Shown here piece after piece: positions 31,998-44,224 of a DNA stretch of 64,000 bases. The stretch comes from Dactylellina haptotyla. Lineage: Eukaryota > Ascomycota > Orbiliomycetes > Orbiliales > Orbiliaceae. Below the pieces are notes generated by a model. That model had not been told where the DNA came from and made no database searches. It saw only the letters and a program-made list of their open reading frames with translations. The position numbers and the translations under genes were made by a program. Position 1 is the stretch's first letter; every line of letters starts with the position of its first letter. The stretch lies in NCBI GenBank assembly GCA_031310005.1, contig CM062381.1, positions 1,302,001 through 1,366,000 on the forward strand. Direction: 5' to 3'.

Positions 31998-34614
31998 TCA
32001 AGGTCCCTTGCCCCTCCGACTCCGTATCCCGTGCACCACCTTTTTATGCGTCTTAATGTTCTCTTTGGCCCGCGCCCCAGTTCGCTGAGCATTACAACCG
32101 GACACATCACACCGATACACACGATTCCGAATACTCTCGTCTCCATGCTCGGATATCTGATGCCGTTTCAAATTCGCCTCCGTCGTCTCCCGATGGTCGC
32201 AATCAGGAAACTCGCAGCTGTAAGGTTTATGTTCCGGCGCCACCCTGCGTTTCTTGTTCTTCGAGTACCGCAACTGCGAGGTCGGAGAGGCCCGGATGGT
32301 GTTTATACTGTCCGAGCGGGAGTACGAGAAGTCCGTCCTAGGTAGATCTAAGGCCGATTGAGCGGTTCGTTCCGGCGTGGGGCTTGTGAACCTTTTGATG
32401 GATGATAATGTAGATGAAGTTGTGCTGGCTTCAGAGGCGAACGATGAAGATAGGCATACGTCGTCTACCACGTGGAAGGATGGGATCGCCGGGAATGCGG
32501 TTTCTTCGGTTTGAGAGTTTGGGGTTTCTTCTGATAGATACCACCATTCCTCGTCTTGGATCCTCGATTCGATGTATTCGTCGGAATATTCCATATCGTT
32601 GAGGCGTCTACAGCGGCTGGGAAGGCTGTAGTAACACCTTTGGCAGAGGAATAGGATTCGCTTCACGGATCGTAGAAATTCGCGCTGGGGGCGGTGGTGG
32701 ATTTTGGTCAAGCCGATAATATATTGTTCGAAGTCCGGCAGGTTAGTGAGAGGGCCGGCGCGAAGCATGTATTTTGCGGCTCTTGCAATGTCGTCCATCT
32801 TTGAGCTTCTATCTCGTTTTAACGGGGCTAGTATATACTCGGTAATATAGTCTCTCAACTCCATTTCTCGTGGATTCGGTATATCGGGGCCTGGCTTTCG
32901 CGAGTCATGTGCGCTTGGAGAAAGAAACCCAGTCGCAAGGGAGTTTATGGTCGAACAAAAGGTGCCGCATAGATAGAAGAATATAGTCCCAATATCATCC
33001 AATGCTGTTCTCGTGTGTTAGCCTTGGCCGACCCAATTCAGGTTCTTTAATAAACTTACATTTAAGAAAGTGAACAACGTGCACAAATATTGTTCCAGTC
33101 ACAAGATCCTTCCAAGTTGGAGACGACACAGGCTTTTTCAACCGTTCCATACGTCGAGTACCCCTCGAGCTCTCACCGTTAAAATTCATATCTTCGGCCT
33201 CGAACATGGTCCCCTCGTCCTGCTGCTTGGCCCATCCCACCCCATCCTCCAACTCATCCCACATAACCGACACGATCTCATCAAACAAGTCGCCAGTCCC
33301 ATCCTCGGGCTCAGTCGCACGCTTCCCCGGAACACACGCCAAGAAAATAGAAATTCCACTGATAAACGTCGGCTGGTCCAGATCAGGTGTATCCCCGAAC
33401 CCCTGAGACATCGCATACGCCACTTGCAGAAAGCTATATGTCTCCTCCAGCGACGAGGGTATCTCGCCGTCTAATAGTTTATCCAGCGCGTCGAACCCAG
33501 TTTCCAAAATATCATCCAAATCTCCTAAGTTATTACAAAAACGGCGGAAATTAGCAGACACCCCATCAGAGTAAGCCGCCTGCTTCAATTTTTTATACGG
33601 TGCATTCGCCGCTGCGAGGAATTTCTGAGCGACGTCGCGGAACCGCCGGCGTGAGAGTTGGTTTTCCGGCGGGTCGCGTCCGGGATATGGCGTCTTTGTA
33701 GACGGGGAGTGGAGGTCATCGTGCATACGGAGCCCATTGCGGAATCCACGGGCGTACGTTTTGAATATTTTGAGGTTTTGCAAATCCGGCTCGAAAGGCT
33801 TATTCCTGCCGCCCTTCTGGGGTATCTGTACGGTGGGAATTTTAGTTGATTGAAAATTCGAAAAGGCTTCCAGATCGTAGGGATGTATTCCGAACGAAGG
33901 TAATATGCTATCTCCGTCGAACATTGCAGAAGGATCCTGGTTGAATATCCCGTCCATAAAATCGTAGAGATCGTGTCCGTTGGTATCTATTCCCACCTCC
34001 GTACTCCCCGATTGCGTCCCAACATCGAGTCTATCAGAGTTCCCCAAAGGCCAGCCTTGGAACTTCTGGAAACTCCGCTGCCGTTCCACATGCGGCGTAG
34101 GTCTCTCAGGAGACCGTGGCGGCAAAGCGACTCTTCGCCGCTTGGTGTGCCGCCGACTGGTAGCATTCGCATTCACAGTCGAATGGCTCAGCCAATCCAT
34201 ACTCAAACCCTCGCTCTTCGCCCCCATCAATCCACTACCATCCGTATTAACACCACCACTACTACCACCTAGGATATCAATCCCCTTCAACCCACCTCCT
34301 TTCTCCCGCCTCCTCTGGTTCAAAATCTCCTCATAAACCCCCATCACAGCCGACGACAGCTCCTCAAGCGCAGAATGCCCGCCTCCCGCGATCAACGACT
34401 GCGCGAGCTTCCTCTCCCCCCTCGCCAACTCTTTAGTAATAGCATCGACCTCTTGACATCGCTCGCACGTACCGGGGTTATACCCTTCCCTGCCGGAGGG
34501 GAATTTACGATCGCAGATGCCATCTGTGATTGACGACTGCACGCACGCGGAGCGGAAATCCCCCCATCGTTTGCAGAGGCAGTTTTCGAAAGTGCGGAGG
34601 TCGTAGTAGCACAT
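31998..34614 (-). CDS. Large protein with two C-terminal C2H2 zinc fingers
   Basis: Two exons, 33060-34614 and 31998-33004, are separated by a 55 nt intron (GTAAGT donor, AACAG acceptor) and predict 853 residues. The N-terminus is Cys-rich (MCYYDLRTFENCLCKRWGDF, CDRKFPSG, TCERCQEVD). The centre contains a basic cluster (RRHTKRRRVALPPR) that may be a nuclear signal, then a long segment like the helical middle parts of fungal regulators. Two C2H2 fingers lie near the C-terminus: YSCEFPDCDHRE with LKRHQISEHG, and YRCDVSGCNAQR with IKTHKKVVHG. The second has a longer spacing. The protein ends in basic residues (GIRSRRGKGP). A DNA-binding regulator is the likely role; the target is unknown. It lies tail to tail with the small membrane protein gene. 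Confidence 0.82.
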
Positions 34615-35748
34615 CCTTATTGCCTTTTTTCCGCTGCAATTCTACCATTTAATCACACTAGCCGGATGATCTCAACGGTATTCTTCTTTGTCAAGATGCC
34701 GTCGCTTTCGACTTGGAAATTTTGCTGCGGCTGGGAATTTTTCGATGTGCTTGGTATATTTAATAAGCGTAAGCTTAGTAGAATATCGATCCTGCGGGCC
34801 TCGAATACAAACAATCCGGGTTTGTAACAAAAGAAAAACGTCGACGATATAATGTATACAATTACTTCCCGAATAAGGGGCGGCGACTCAGATGACAGAA
34901 CGAATGTGCGCAGAGAGACCCAACAGAGCGTGGCATTATTTGTGTTGCCTCATTCACGAAATTCCGCTTCCGAGATTTATCGTGGACGAATCCAATCCCG
35001 TCGAAAAAAAACAAGGGGTGGGTAGGTAGTGTAATCCAAGCTTGCAAGAATAGGAAAGTATACGGGGTGGCTGTGCAAAAAAACGGAGGGCCCAAAGGGT
35101 TCTGGTCTACGTAGACTTATAAAAGGGTACCGGCATCCCCTTCCCTTATATCAGGCCTGGAATTCGCAGCAGAATGTAGCGAAAAGTATCCTAATTTCCT
35201 AATTTGCTGAATGTTGAAAGAGGTGTTGGTGTGTTTTTGTCGGGAAAGCCTGCCGCGTTAGGTGCCCGCGGGTTTGCCGTCGCAGGGACCGCAGGGTTAG
35301 GATTTTATTTTCAGCAAGAATTGCCGACCCCGGTTTTGCAGCTTAGGATATTCAAAGATCGTTCATGATCAAATTTATATTTTATTTTTATTAAATAAAT
35401 AGGTACCTAAGTTACAAAAAGTGAATGATACATATGCTGCAAACGACGCAGACTTGAAGCTTAAAATAATCTGCGATTTTTTGTAATAAAACCCCTTCGG
35501 CTGCAAGTCCAATATATTGTACAATTTGGCATATCTTCGTTAAAATCGTAACGAAAACTCCATAACACTGATTAATCATCACTTCGTAAGATATATTTCA
35601 CCCCCAAACAGTTTGAACGCATTAGAATATTATAAACTTCACGTCCTATGTCTCAGAACAGTATCCTCACTTTGAACTTCCAACAGTTAGCTAAACACAT
35701 TTCGCAGAAAGAAAAAGATGATATAAATGAAATGGAAAGGATGATAAC
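34615..35748. other. Gene-free spacer
   Basis: About 1.1 kb between the C2H2 gene start and the stop of the next minus-strand gene. It is AT-rich after 35340. No gene recognised. Confidence 0.55.
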
Positions 35749-37161
35749 TCACCTCGGTGTAACTCTCCTCCCCGGTAATGCCGCCTCCTTAATAATCGTA
35801 CTGGCGAGATAAATACCCTCGTGGATGAATTTCTTCCAGTAAAACTGCTCGTTCGCCTGATTCCACGTATGGCTTAGAAAGCCCTCAGCATCATCCACCT
35901 TCTTCCCCAGCGCCAACTCGTCAATACTCGACGCGGACGCCTCCTCCATTGCTGCCCGCGTGGCCTCCTCCCAGTCCGATCGATTCTGTCCGGTTTCGAG
36001 AATGGGATTGATCCACTTCAACGCCCCGTTATACAATTCCTCCCATGTTCCCTCCGCGAAAGTGTCCGGGTTCAATGCCATTATGGTATTCAACAGCGCT
36101 CGGCGGGAGGAAGTGGTCGTCTCGTACCGTCTCATCTTGATCTTGCCCACACTTTTCATCCATGCCTTCGCGGCAGCTTCGGGCGGGTAGAAGAAGGACT
36201 GGGTTAGCACGCAGGTTATTATCCACGCGGCGATGACAAAGGCGTTCATGTCCTTCAGCGATAGGGAGGCGATGACCATCGCCCATTGGCCAACGGTGGC
36301 CACACGCAGCCACATGCGGAGCAGGAAGTAGGAGCGCGGGGAGAGCGGTGGGCGGGTGGACTCCAGTTGCTTGTTGAGCAGGGAGTTGACGATGGTGCTC
36401 TCGCCGTAGAAGACGGTCCATTCTGTCGCGTTCATGTGCTCGGCGACTACGACGGCGCGATTGAAGGGGCTTGGGTTTTCAACTAGTAGGCCCTTTGGGC
36501 GGCAGCCGAATATCAGGGTGACGATGACGCCCGTTGCGGGCATCAGCGCCAGGAAGGCGACGGCGATGTAGTACTCGTAGAGGCCGACGAAGACGATGAG
36601 ACCCAGCAGGAAGAGCCAGCCGGTGAAAGAGGTGATGAAGTAGCGGGTGGAATACATCCAGAAGGGGTCGAGGAAGGCAAAGCGGAGCCAGCTCTCAGCG
36701 GGTTCGCGGCCGTCCTCAGCGTTGACGGTGCGCGAGACGTGCACGATTTGGAGTTTCTGGGAGCGCAGTTTCTTCTCATTCATGTTTTCGTGTTCATTGG
36801 GAATTTCCTTGACGGGCTGGGATGCCAGGCAGAGACGGATGGTCTCCGGGTTTATGATCGGGTAGGCATCCCCCCAGCGGCCGTCGAGGGCGTTCCAGGC
36901 GAGAGAGGAGCCGTAGCGGTCGAGGCAGCAGATGGAGGTGAGGTAGGCGTCTGAGAGGAGGAGGCGGATGTCGCCGGGGGTGATTGGCCAGCACCAGAGA
37001 GGGACGGAGCCGAAGAGCTGGAAGATGTGGAGTTTTGTGGGGGTGTCGATGAAGTCGATGAAGCCGGTGAGAGGGAGGATGCCCGCGAGCTCACCGATCC
37101 AGCCCTCGCTGGCCAGCGCGTCCTGGAGGCGCACGATGGCTTCGTCGAGGGAGACGACCAT
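35749..37161 (-). CDS. Multi-pass integral membrane protein of unknown function
   Basis: A single-exon frame of 470 residues. The first 160 residues are soluble with aromatic-rich parts (GSVPLWCWPITPGDIRLLL). Hydrophobic segments follow around residues 172-218 (TGWLFLLGLIVFVGLYEYYI, AVAFLALMPATGVIVTLIF) and about 285-325 (VATVGQWAMVIASLSL, AFVIAAWIITCVLTQSFF). The C-terminal part is helical and acidic. Codon use is noticeably richer in G/C at third positions than in the accessory genes to the left. I know of fungal membrane proteins of this general form but cannot assign a named family. The ATG at 37161 is the first in frame and lies near a 14-G run in the leader. Confidence 0.78.
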   Translation of the reverse strand: MVVSLDEAIVRLQDALASEGWIGELAGILPLTGFIDFIDTPTKLHIFQLFGSVPLWCWPITPGDIRLLLSDAYLTSICCLDRYGSSLAWNALDGRWGDAYPIINPETIRLCLASQPVKEIPNEHENMNEKKLRSQKLQIVHVSRTVNAEDGREPAESWLRFAFLDPFWMYSTRYFITSFTGWLFLLGLIVFVGLYEYYIAVAFLALMPATGVIVTLIFGCRPKGLLVENPSPFNRAVVVAEHMNATEWTVFYGESTIVNSLLNKQLESTRPPLSPRSYFLLRMWLRVATVGQWAMVIASLSLKDMNAFVIAAWIITCVLTQSFFYPPEAAAKAWMKSVGKIKMRRYETTTSSRRALLNTIMALNPDTFAEGTWEELYNGALKWINPILETGQNRSDWEEATRAAMEEASASSIDELALGKKVDDAEGFLSHTWNQANEQFYWKKFIHEGIYLASTIIKEAALPGRRVTPR

Positions 37162-38028
37162 GTTTCGATTCTCTTATTTACAATCAGATAGAATATAAGA
37201 AGCGGAAGAATAGTAATCATTCAATGGGGGGGGGGGGGGACGGGAGGCCGTTTTAATATTTCTGGGACGGGAGGTCGCTCCCTGCCATTATTGACGTGCT
37301 CGTGCAGCTACCCCGGTCCGACGAGCTGCACCCTGACCAAACATGCAGACACCAGTGGAGCCATCGTCGTCCGTCGCATTGGCCGTTGTGTATTGGAGAG
37401 GAGTTATAATATCGTCGTGATATCGAATAGGCAGCTGGGGGACAGCGGTGAGGTTGTTGCCAGGCGCACCGACCGGGTCAAGGCGCCTTCGATGTCTCAA
37501 CGGCGGCCTCTTTCGTCGGGCGAGTTTGTCGAAATATCAAAAGTCGGTCGAAGAAGGCTTAGCGAACTGACAACTATCGATCCTTCTTGTGGTTTCTTGG
37601 TTTCTTATCGTATGGCGAGACAGAGAATGGCCCGACAACAGACGGGCCATTACCAGGCGCTGCAGCTTTGACATGCAGTTTCGGTGCTAGTCGACTTCGC
37701 TATCGTCTGTCCGTTCCCAATCGACGTCGACGCAATTCAGCGAATATTTACATAGGTAAATAATTTATATATAATAAAATAATTCGTATGAACTGTAAGT
37801 AAAACTCGACGCTTAAGTAAGCGTGCCGCGTCTGCTCCCTTGCTCGATCAGATATGGTTTCGTGCAGCTCGCCAGCTGGGGTCTGAAGCTTAGCCCGAGG
37901 TCCCCCAGCTGGGCCCGGCGCGAGCAAAGGCACCTGCAGCTGCATCCCCGCGAAATTGAGCCGAGGCCACGGCTCTCCGCAAAATTAATTAATTGAGATA
38001 GTTCCACAAGTGCACTCGTGCTATCGCC
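37162..38028. other. Divergent spacer with poly-G run
   Basis: About 0.87 kb between the divergent membrane-protein and Nudix genes. It includes a 14-base G run at 37226-37239. A 126-codon plus-strand frame at 37291-37671 has no family resemblance and I do not call it. Confidence 0.55.
37226..37239 (+). repeat. Poly-G homopolymer (14 G)
   Basis: An uninterrupted run of G just upstream of the minus-strand membrane-protein gene. Such a run can form a G-quadruplex, block polymerases or be miscounted in assembly. Confidence 0.8.
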
Positions 38029-39123
38029 ATGCAAGGCCTGTTGTCTATATCTATCCGACCCCACGCCCGGAGATCCGCTCTCTCGATCTCGCGGTTCTCT
38101 CCCATCGACAGCATCGCGAACAGAACCCGGCCCAACACTTTCCCCGTAAACATGGCTGCTCCGAAGGTCAATCCGCACTCGTACACCACCGTCCAGCCGA
38201 CGGGTGTCGCTGTGCCCCGGCCCAGTGCCAGGTCAGTTAGAATCACACTACTTAGATATATATATTTTTTTAAAAATCAAGTAATTACATATATATTAAC
38301 AATAAAATGTGCAATTGCCAGTCTGGTGCTGCTGGACTCCCAGAACCGCATCCTGCTCACCCACCGCACGTCGACCATCGGCTCCTTCGCCAACGCCCAC
38401 GTCTTCCCGGGCGGCAACCAGGACCCCGAAGATACCTCGTCCGAGTTCTGCGCCATCCGCGAGACATTCGAGGAAACCGGCGTCCTACTCACCACCTCTC
38501 CCGCTCCTTCGTCTCTAGTCTCAACCTTCCCGGAAGTCCGCAAGGCGATCCACAGCCACAAGCTCAAATTCAGCGACTTCTTATCCTCCAACAACCTCGC
38601 CGCGGACGTGGATAGTCTGATCCCCTACACGACATGGATCACCCCGCCAACCATGAAGAAAAGATACGAGACCAAAATGTTCCTCGCTTTCCTACCACTA
38701 TCTTCGTCCGTAGAAGGGAAAGTGGAAGAGAACGTGAACTTGCCCACCTCTGACGGCGGCGTGGAGACTCTATCCGCGAGCTTCATGACCGCCAACGAGA
38801 TCCTCGCCGCGCTGGGTAAGAACGAGATCATCCTCTTCCCGCCGCAAGCCTACTTGATCACTCGACTGTCCCGCTTCACGAACGATACCTCGTTGAGTGT
38901 GCAGCAGCAGCGGGAGGCTATTAAACGCTGGATCGAGCAGGAAGGCGTGGGGAAATATGTGTTCGAGCCCCGACCTGAGGGGAAGACGAAGGATGGGAAG
39001 AGGTTGATATTGGGGTACGGGCCGAGGGGGGATCCTCATAGGAAGTCCGTGTTGAGGTTTGGGAAGGGGGGCATGCCGGCTGATTTGCAGATTATGGAGG
39101 CGACGGAGGCCGCGAAGCTGTAG
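38029..39123 (+). CDS. Nudix hydrolase, NUDT19-like, with C-terminal PTS1
   Basis: NUDT19/RP2p-type Nudix enzymes cleave CoA and acyl-CoA diphosphates. Exons 38029-38231 and 38322-39123 flank a 90 nt intron (GTCAGT ... TTGCCAG) that happens to stay open if unspliced; splicing gives 334 residues and joins PRPSA to SLVLLDSQNRILL. The Nudix box runs from GGNQDPED to AIRETFEETGVLL (about residues 97-123). It has the REx2EExG core but two extra residues before it, an insertion known from the NUDT19 group. Downstream parts include FPPQAYLITRLSRF. The last three residues are Ala-Lys-Leu, a good peroxisomal PTS1. The N-terminal 41 residues are Arg/Ser-rich and nearly free of acids (MQGLLSISIRPHARRSALSI), like a mitochondrial presequence, and a second ATG at 38152 would omit it. 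Peroxisomal CoA turnover is the likely role; dual targeting is inferred. Confidence 0.88.
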   Translation: MQGLLSISIRPHARRSALSISRFSPIDSIANRTRPNTFPVNMAAPKVNPHSYTTVQPTGVAVPRPSARSVRITLLRYIYFFKNQVITYILTIKCAIASLVLLDSQNRILLTHRTSTIGSFANAHVFPGGNQDPEDTSSEFCAIRETFEETGVLLTTSPAPSSLVSTFPEVRKAIHSHKLKFSDFLSSNNLAADVDSLIPYTTWITPPTMKKRYETKMFLAFLPLSSSVEGKVEENVNLPTSDGGVETLSASFMTANEILAALGKNEIILFPPQAYLITRLSRFTNDTSLSVQQQREAIKRWIEQEGVGKYVFEPRPEGKTKDGKRLILGYGPRGDPHRKSVLRFGKGGMPADLQIMEATEAAKL

Positions 39124-40222
39124 ACTTATTTTACCTTATACATTTCATATATTCCCTGGCGTAAGCTGACAGAGGTAGAGGGTGTGGGTGTGTCTATGTT
39201 ATAATATTATGTGTAAGTTTTAGATAGCGTGTGTATATGTGTGTCTATTTGTGTGTAAACATGTCTCATCTGATATTTTGTTCCCGTTGTATACTCGGGC
39301 AGGGTATAACAAGGCTTCATAATGTTATGCGAGAGAAAGAACGAGGAACCAACATGTTGAAATGGACGGATGCAAGGGGTGGACCAGTTCGGAAGCGCAC
39401 ATGCGTCCGACTCGGGTCGGGATGGTGGCGGCATGTCGAAAGGGTCTTGTCAGATCGGATTCCTTGGTTTAATTGTGCGGACAGGGATACAATTAAAGTA
39501 GATTCCTCGAGAAGCACTCTTCGTGCCTCAGGGCCGTCGCAAAGTATGCTCAATCCGTCTGGAATAAATGGTAATAATCATATCGGCAGAGATGCTCGTG
39601 GACGACCTGCTTGTAGAAACGTCGGGTCGGCAGAAACACCGGCTGGGGCAGGAGCTTCCGCATTCGCCATGACAGCTGGCGATACCACCGAAATCCCTTC
39701 CCTCTCTCGCATCCATCCCATCCATCCTCCGGCTTTCCTGCAGCTAAGTAAAACAAAATAACTAAGTATCAAATGGTGGTGGAGAGCGAGCACATGCAGC
39801 CAGCGCAGCGGACAAACAAAATTTAACATTGGCGGGCGGAATCTGCTGGGGTGTGCTGGTCACACGTCTTGTCTTCCCTCGCCCTTCCATCTGAAAACCT
39901 CAACGGGCTTAGTATCAACTGGACTGGACGAAGACCCGGCGTGAAATCGCCTCCTTCCTCTAACAGGCCCGTAGCCGAGTGCCCTCGAACTTCCTGCTCA
40001 TAAAGATATCTCCCTCTCGCTCGCTCCCTCTCTTTCCTCCGCCATGCTTCTTCCCCGGATTTGGAGTTCTACCCATCAAAGTTTCACCGAGCTGTAGTAG
40101 CGGCACTTCTCGCACTAGCACATAGCTGGCTGCACCGCACTGCATACTACCCTCAAGACCCCCTCTCCGGGAATGCCCTTCTTGATGGCAGCAACATTTG
40201 CATTCTCCCAACAGAGATCAGT
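39124..40222. other. Gene-free spacer / leader region
   Basis: About 1.1 kb upstream of the coiled-coil gene. The 176-codon frame at 39231-39761 is biased and lacks family resemblance. The part after 39840 is pyrimidine-rich and looks like promoter and 5' leader. Confidence 0.5.
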
Positions 40223-43200
40223 ATGGCGTCCACTGCGATTCCCAAGTCGATCCCAGCAGCCGGCGGGTCTGTAGCAAAGACCGCGGCCACCCCGGCTGAC
40301 GAGAGCATCAACATCAACAACAACACATCCCCCCTGACCGCCGCCAGCGAGGAGGACCCGCGGTCCATCGGCCAGCAGGAGATCGGGCTCATCTCCAGAA
40401 TCCAGGAAGAGGAAGAGTCAGTACCGTCCCTTCTTTTTATTGTCGTAGAGAATTGGAATACTGGGTCCCTTTTTGGTGTCTTTCGTGTGAAATGCTTCTC
40501 GGAATGTTTCGTTGACATGACCCCGGTTTCCACAGGCACACATACAACGGCGATGGCAGCCTCTACGCCGCCGACGACGACCAGTCCTGGAATGGAGAGC
40601 CCGGCGACGGTGGCTATAAGTTGGAGTCCGACTCGGTTTCCGCTTCCAATCCCGCCATGAGCTCCAGCTTCTCCGCCGGCCACTCCTACAACTCCTTCGA
40701 CGACATGGCCGCCACCACTCCCACCATCACCGTCGACGAGACCGACCTCAACGGCTACGACCACGATGGCCTCGACTCCTGGGACCACTCCCCCCACCCG
40801 CTCACCGCCCTCTTCAACCCTCCCGAACCGGACCCCATCCAACGGAGCTTCACAGCCCCGGCCACCAGCTTCCCCCTCACCCTCCAAGAACGACGGCTGC
40901 AGCTCCGAAACTCCCACATGCGAGCTACCCCGATGGCCAGCTCCGTCAAACCCGAAGATTCCCACGTCAAGGGTTTAAGCCGGGCTGCTAACGCCCTCAG
41001 GAGCAAGCATTTCACATCCCTCGGCCGGGCCAGCACCGTATCCTCGCGGTTATCCGACCTCACGGCCTCGGACGACGATCTGCTGCACACGACTGCTAGG
41101 AGAAACTCGAGTAACTTTGGCAGCTTGCCTTCTATCCACGCTTCCCTCCGACACCGTAAGACGCCGTCGGTCGAGCAATCGGGATACATTGAGCACCTCG
41201 AAAAGCAGATCAGCGACCTCAGCCTGAAACTCCGCTCCTACACCGACCCTTCGTCGGAAAAGTCCCACGCAGCGATAGTCCAGCGGCTCAATGCCAAGGT
41301 TCGGAGTCTGGAGAACCAAGTATCCGAATGGGAGGCTCTGTTTGACGAACGGATACGTGAGACCGAGCGGATAAACGCCCGTGAGAGGGCGTCGTACAGT
41401 AATCAGATCAAGCTGTTAAGAGAGCAGATCGACACGCTGAATCACAACGTCTCGAATTTGGAGGAGGACTTGGATTTCGAAAAGAAGCAGAATACAGCAT
41501 TGACTCTGGCGGTCACAGAGAAGAAGGCTCTGGCAATGGACAACGCACAACTCGCACAGGCGCTTACAAAAGCTCTGGGGGAGATTGCGGAGTTGGAGGC
41601 ACAGGCACAGGAGAGGGAGGAGGAGATGTACAGCACCAGTCAGGCGAAAACGTTGGGCCAGCTTATGATCGATGTTACCCCCAAACCGAGGTCGTTGGAG
41701 ACATTCGCAGAACTAAACATGGCTACCGGAACTACGATTGATGCTTCGAAGAATTCATTATTCTCCCCGATGGCTAGCGATGCGGCATGGCAGACACTCA
41801 GTCCGACGACTTCAAATGCGAGCACACCAGATCAACCTCTCAAACGGAAGATGCGAAAGTTCCCGTCTGGCATGAAAGCACCGAAACAGCTAATATTATC
41901 CCCATCTTCATCGCGACGTTCGTCTGTCGAATTCAACCGCGGGCACTCCAGAAATGCTAGCAGCTCCTGGGGAAGTCCCAAAATGGAACGAATAAGCGGC
42001 GGCCGGAATTCACTCTTCGAGGAACTCGAGAAGCTACAGGAAGATGGCATGGTGGCCACCATCAACGACGAAATAGTGTCAAACGTTGGCTCGCACGTGC
42101 CAGCAGAAGTAAGTGAGGCCGAACAAGACCACCCCGAACACCATACCTCCCCCCTCACATCATCCCCCACGGACACCGAAACCAGCGATTCCGAAGACCC
42201 TTCCCCCGTCCACACCTCTCCTCAGTCCGCCCAATCCCGCGCCTCCCCTTACTCTTCCTCCTCATCCACACGATCCACCCCAGCCCGAGTCGGCAGCGGG
42301 ATCGGATACGTTCTCTACTCCCCGTTCAGGGTAACATCAGCAGTAATCACCACCATTGGCCGTGGGGTCCTCTCCCCGCGCACGACGCTCCGCGATATCC
42401 GCCAGCACGCGATGGACCAACTCATGGAAGTCAGCGAGATCGAAGAAAGCTTCGGCTCGGATATCCTCTTCGGAGACCAATACGACGAGCACCTACGCAG
42501 CGGCGGGCAGAATCTCACATCGCCGGAATTACGGGCGCAGCATCATAATATTAATCATAATAACGGATCCGTCCGGTCGACGGGGACCGGGTTATCGATC
42601 GACCTTAAGGATGTAAGAATACTCTTTTACCGATTCCCGAGCGCGATTACTGGCGTTTCGATGTGTTAATTCGATTTTTGGGGGATTTCTTTTCTCTCGT
42701 CGGCTTTTTTCTCTTCTTCACAGATTTTGGATAATAATACCGAGTCTATTACTACTGCTATGTCGCCTCCCGGAGGGAAGGGGACCGTTCACCGCCGCGG
42801 GAACGCGACAACGTCTACTTCGACATCAACGAGGAGGAGAAGGATCTCACAGCATACTAGGGAGATGGTGACGAGCGACGACGACATGCACGTTATGTTT
42901 TCGGGAGGGAAGCGTGGTGGTAGTGCGGATTATATGCACCAAGGGGGCGATCCGAACACACCGTGCAAACCGAGGAGGAAAAATGCTAAGCAGAAGGAAG
43001 CGAAGGAGGATAGTGCCGGAAACCCGATATTGCCGGTTAAACCACGACAGGATATCCGGGAGAGATTACAGCGGAAGAACAGGACGCCGTCGGGGTCACA
43101 ACAGCAGGGACTGGGGATTAGTGATTCGCGATTACCGCCGCCTTATTCGGAGTATCCTGATCTCGCACGACGGAGGACAAAGGATGACGGGTGGAGGACG

Positions 43201-43527
43201 GAGAATTCGGCGGGGGAAATCAGCAGTTCGACTGATGATGAGAGACGGTTGAGTCAGGGCATTTGGATACCGGAGAGTCAGTTACGGGCTTTCAGGGAGG
43301 ATTTCGACCACGGGGGCTTGTTGAAGGCTATGGGGCTCTCTAACGAGAACGGGATGGTGCTTTGGACAAAGTTGTTTTTCGGGGTGATGGTCACCATGTT
43401 TGTGGCGTTGAGGGACGGGCCCAGCGTGGCGTTGGAGAGGGTGGATGGGACGAAGAGTGCGGGGCCTACGCCGGTGAAGAGGATCGGTGGACGGAGAGAG
43501 ATGGGGAGGAGTGTTAGTACTGGGTAG
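40223..43527 (+). CDS. Coiled-coil protein with C-terminal membrane segment
   Basis: A model of about 1040 residues: exons 40223-40464, 40536-42612 and 42724-43527. The second intron is clear (GTAAGA ... TTCACAG). The first is uncertain: the acceptor at 40535 is strong, but only the donor at 40465 keeps the frame, adding an unusual hydrophobic stretch. The N-terminal third is Ser/Thr/Pro-rich and probably disordered. About residues 270-430 form a long coiled coil (GYIEHLEKQISDLSLKLR, KVRSLENQVSEWEALFDE, KLLREQIDTLNHNVSNLEED). Disordered Ser-rich and basic stretches follow. Near the C-terminus is one hydrophobic helix, WTKLFFGVMVTMFVALR, then about 35 mainly basic residues. This layout suits a tethering or cytoskeletal scaffold at a membrane. 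I cannot name an orthologue. Confidence 0.75.
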
Positions 43528-44224
43528 GAGGGCATTTACAAATTATTTTACGGTACATATAGTATAAGTATATATATATGCATATCATCACAACAGCGGC
43601 ATTACCTGCATTTGCATTGTTTGTCTTTCATCTTGTCCTTTTTTCTGCTTGGGAGATATATTATAGCTTTCTTTTTGGTTGGGTTCTTAATGTGTAACGA
43701 TATTAGATATTTTCTTACTTATTACATTTGCATGAAGTTGAATGAATTGATGTGTGACGGTATGGTTTGGTCGAGCGATAGAATAGTTGGAAATCGAAAA
43801 GTGTTACATCGGATTTGGTTTATGGAATAGCAGCTTTGAAAAACAGGTTTTGTGAGATGTCTCCGTGATCGATGGATTAGAATGTGTATTCGGTGGTTTT
43901 AGAGGTGAAGAAGACCAAATGGGGAGAGTTTCCTGTTCTGGGTGTCTGATTGTTTGCAACAGAGTCAACGCAGATTCTATTGAATGGGAGACTGCTTTGT
44001 TGCTTCCCTGGGCATTATTTTGTTGCAGCTCACAATGCCAGCGGTCAAGCAAAAGATCTAGAGTAAAGTTCATTGGGTGGTATATTAAGTAGGCAACGGA
44101 GACTCTTGAGATTCCCTACTCTTTCACCAACCATCTCTGCTCTCTACAGCTTCATCATCACTTTCACTAAAGCGCCGCTGTTATTAAAATCCCCTGAGAG
44201 TGTTCGCCTTCCTGAACTGAAATC
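43528..44224. other. Gene-free spacer
   Basis: About 0.7 kb between two plus-strand genes; T-rich from 43620. No gene recognised. Confidence 0.55.

Noticed and set aside
37291-37671. 126-codon frame between divergent genes
   Set aside because: No recognisable domain; it lies in the shared upstream region of two genes.
39231-39761. 176-codon frame downstream of the Nudix gene
   Set aside because: There is no family motif and its start lies within GT-rich simple sequence that looks like a 3' UTR.
40153-40965. 270-codon minus-strand frame opposite the coiled-coil gene
   Set aside because: Gly/Val-rich shadow of the Ser/Thr/Pro-rich plus-strand coding region.
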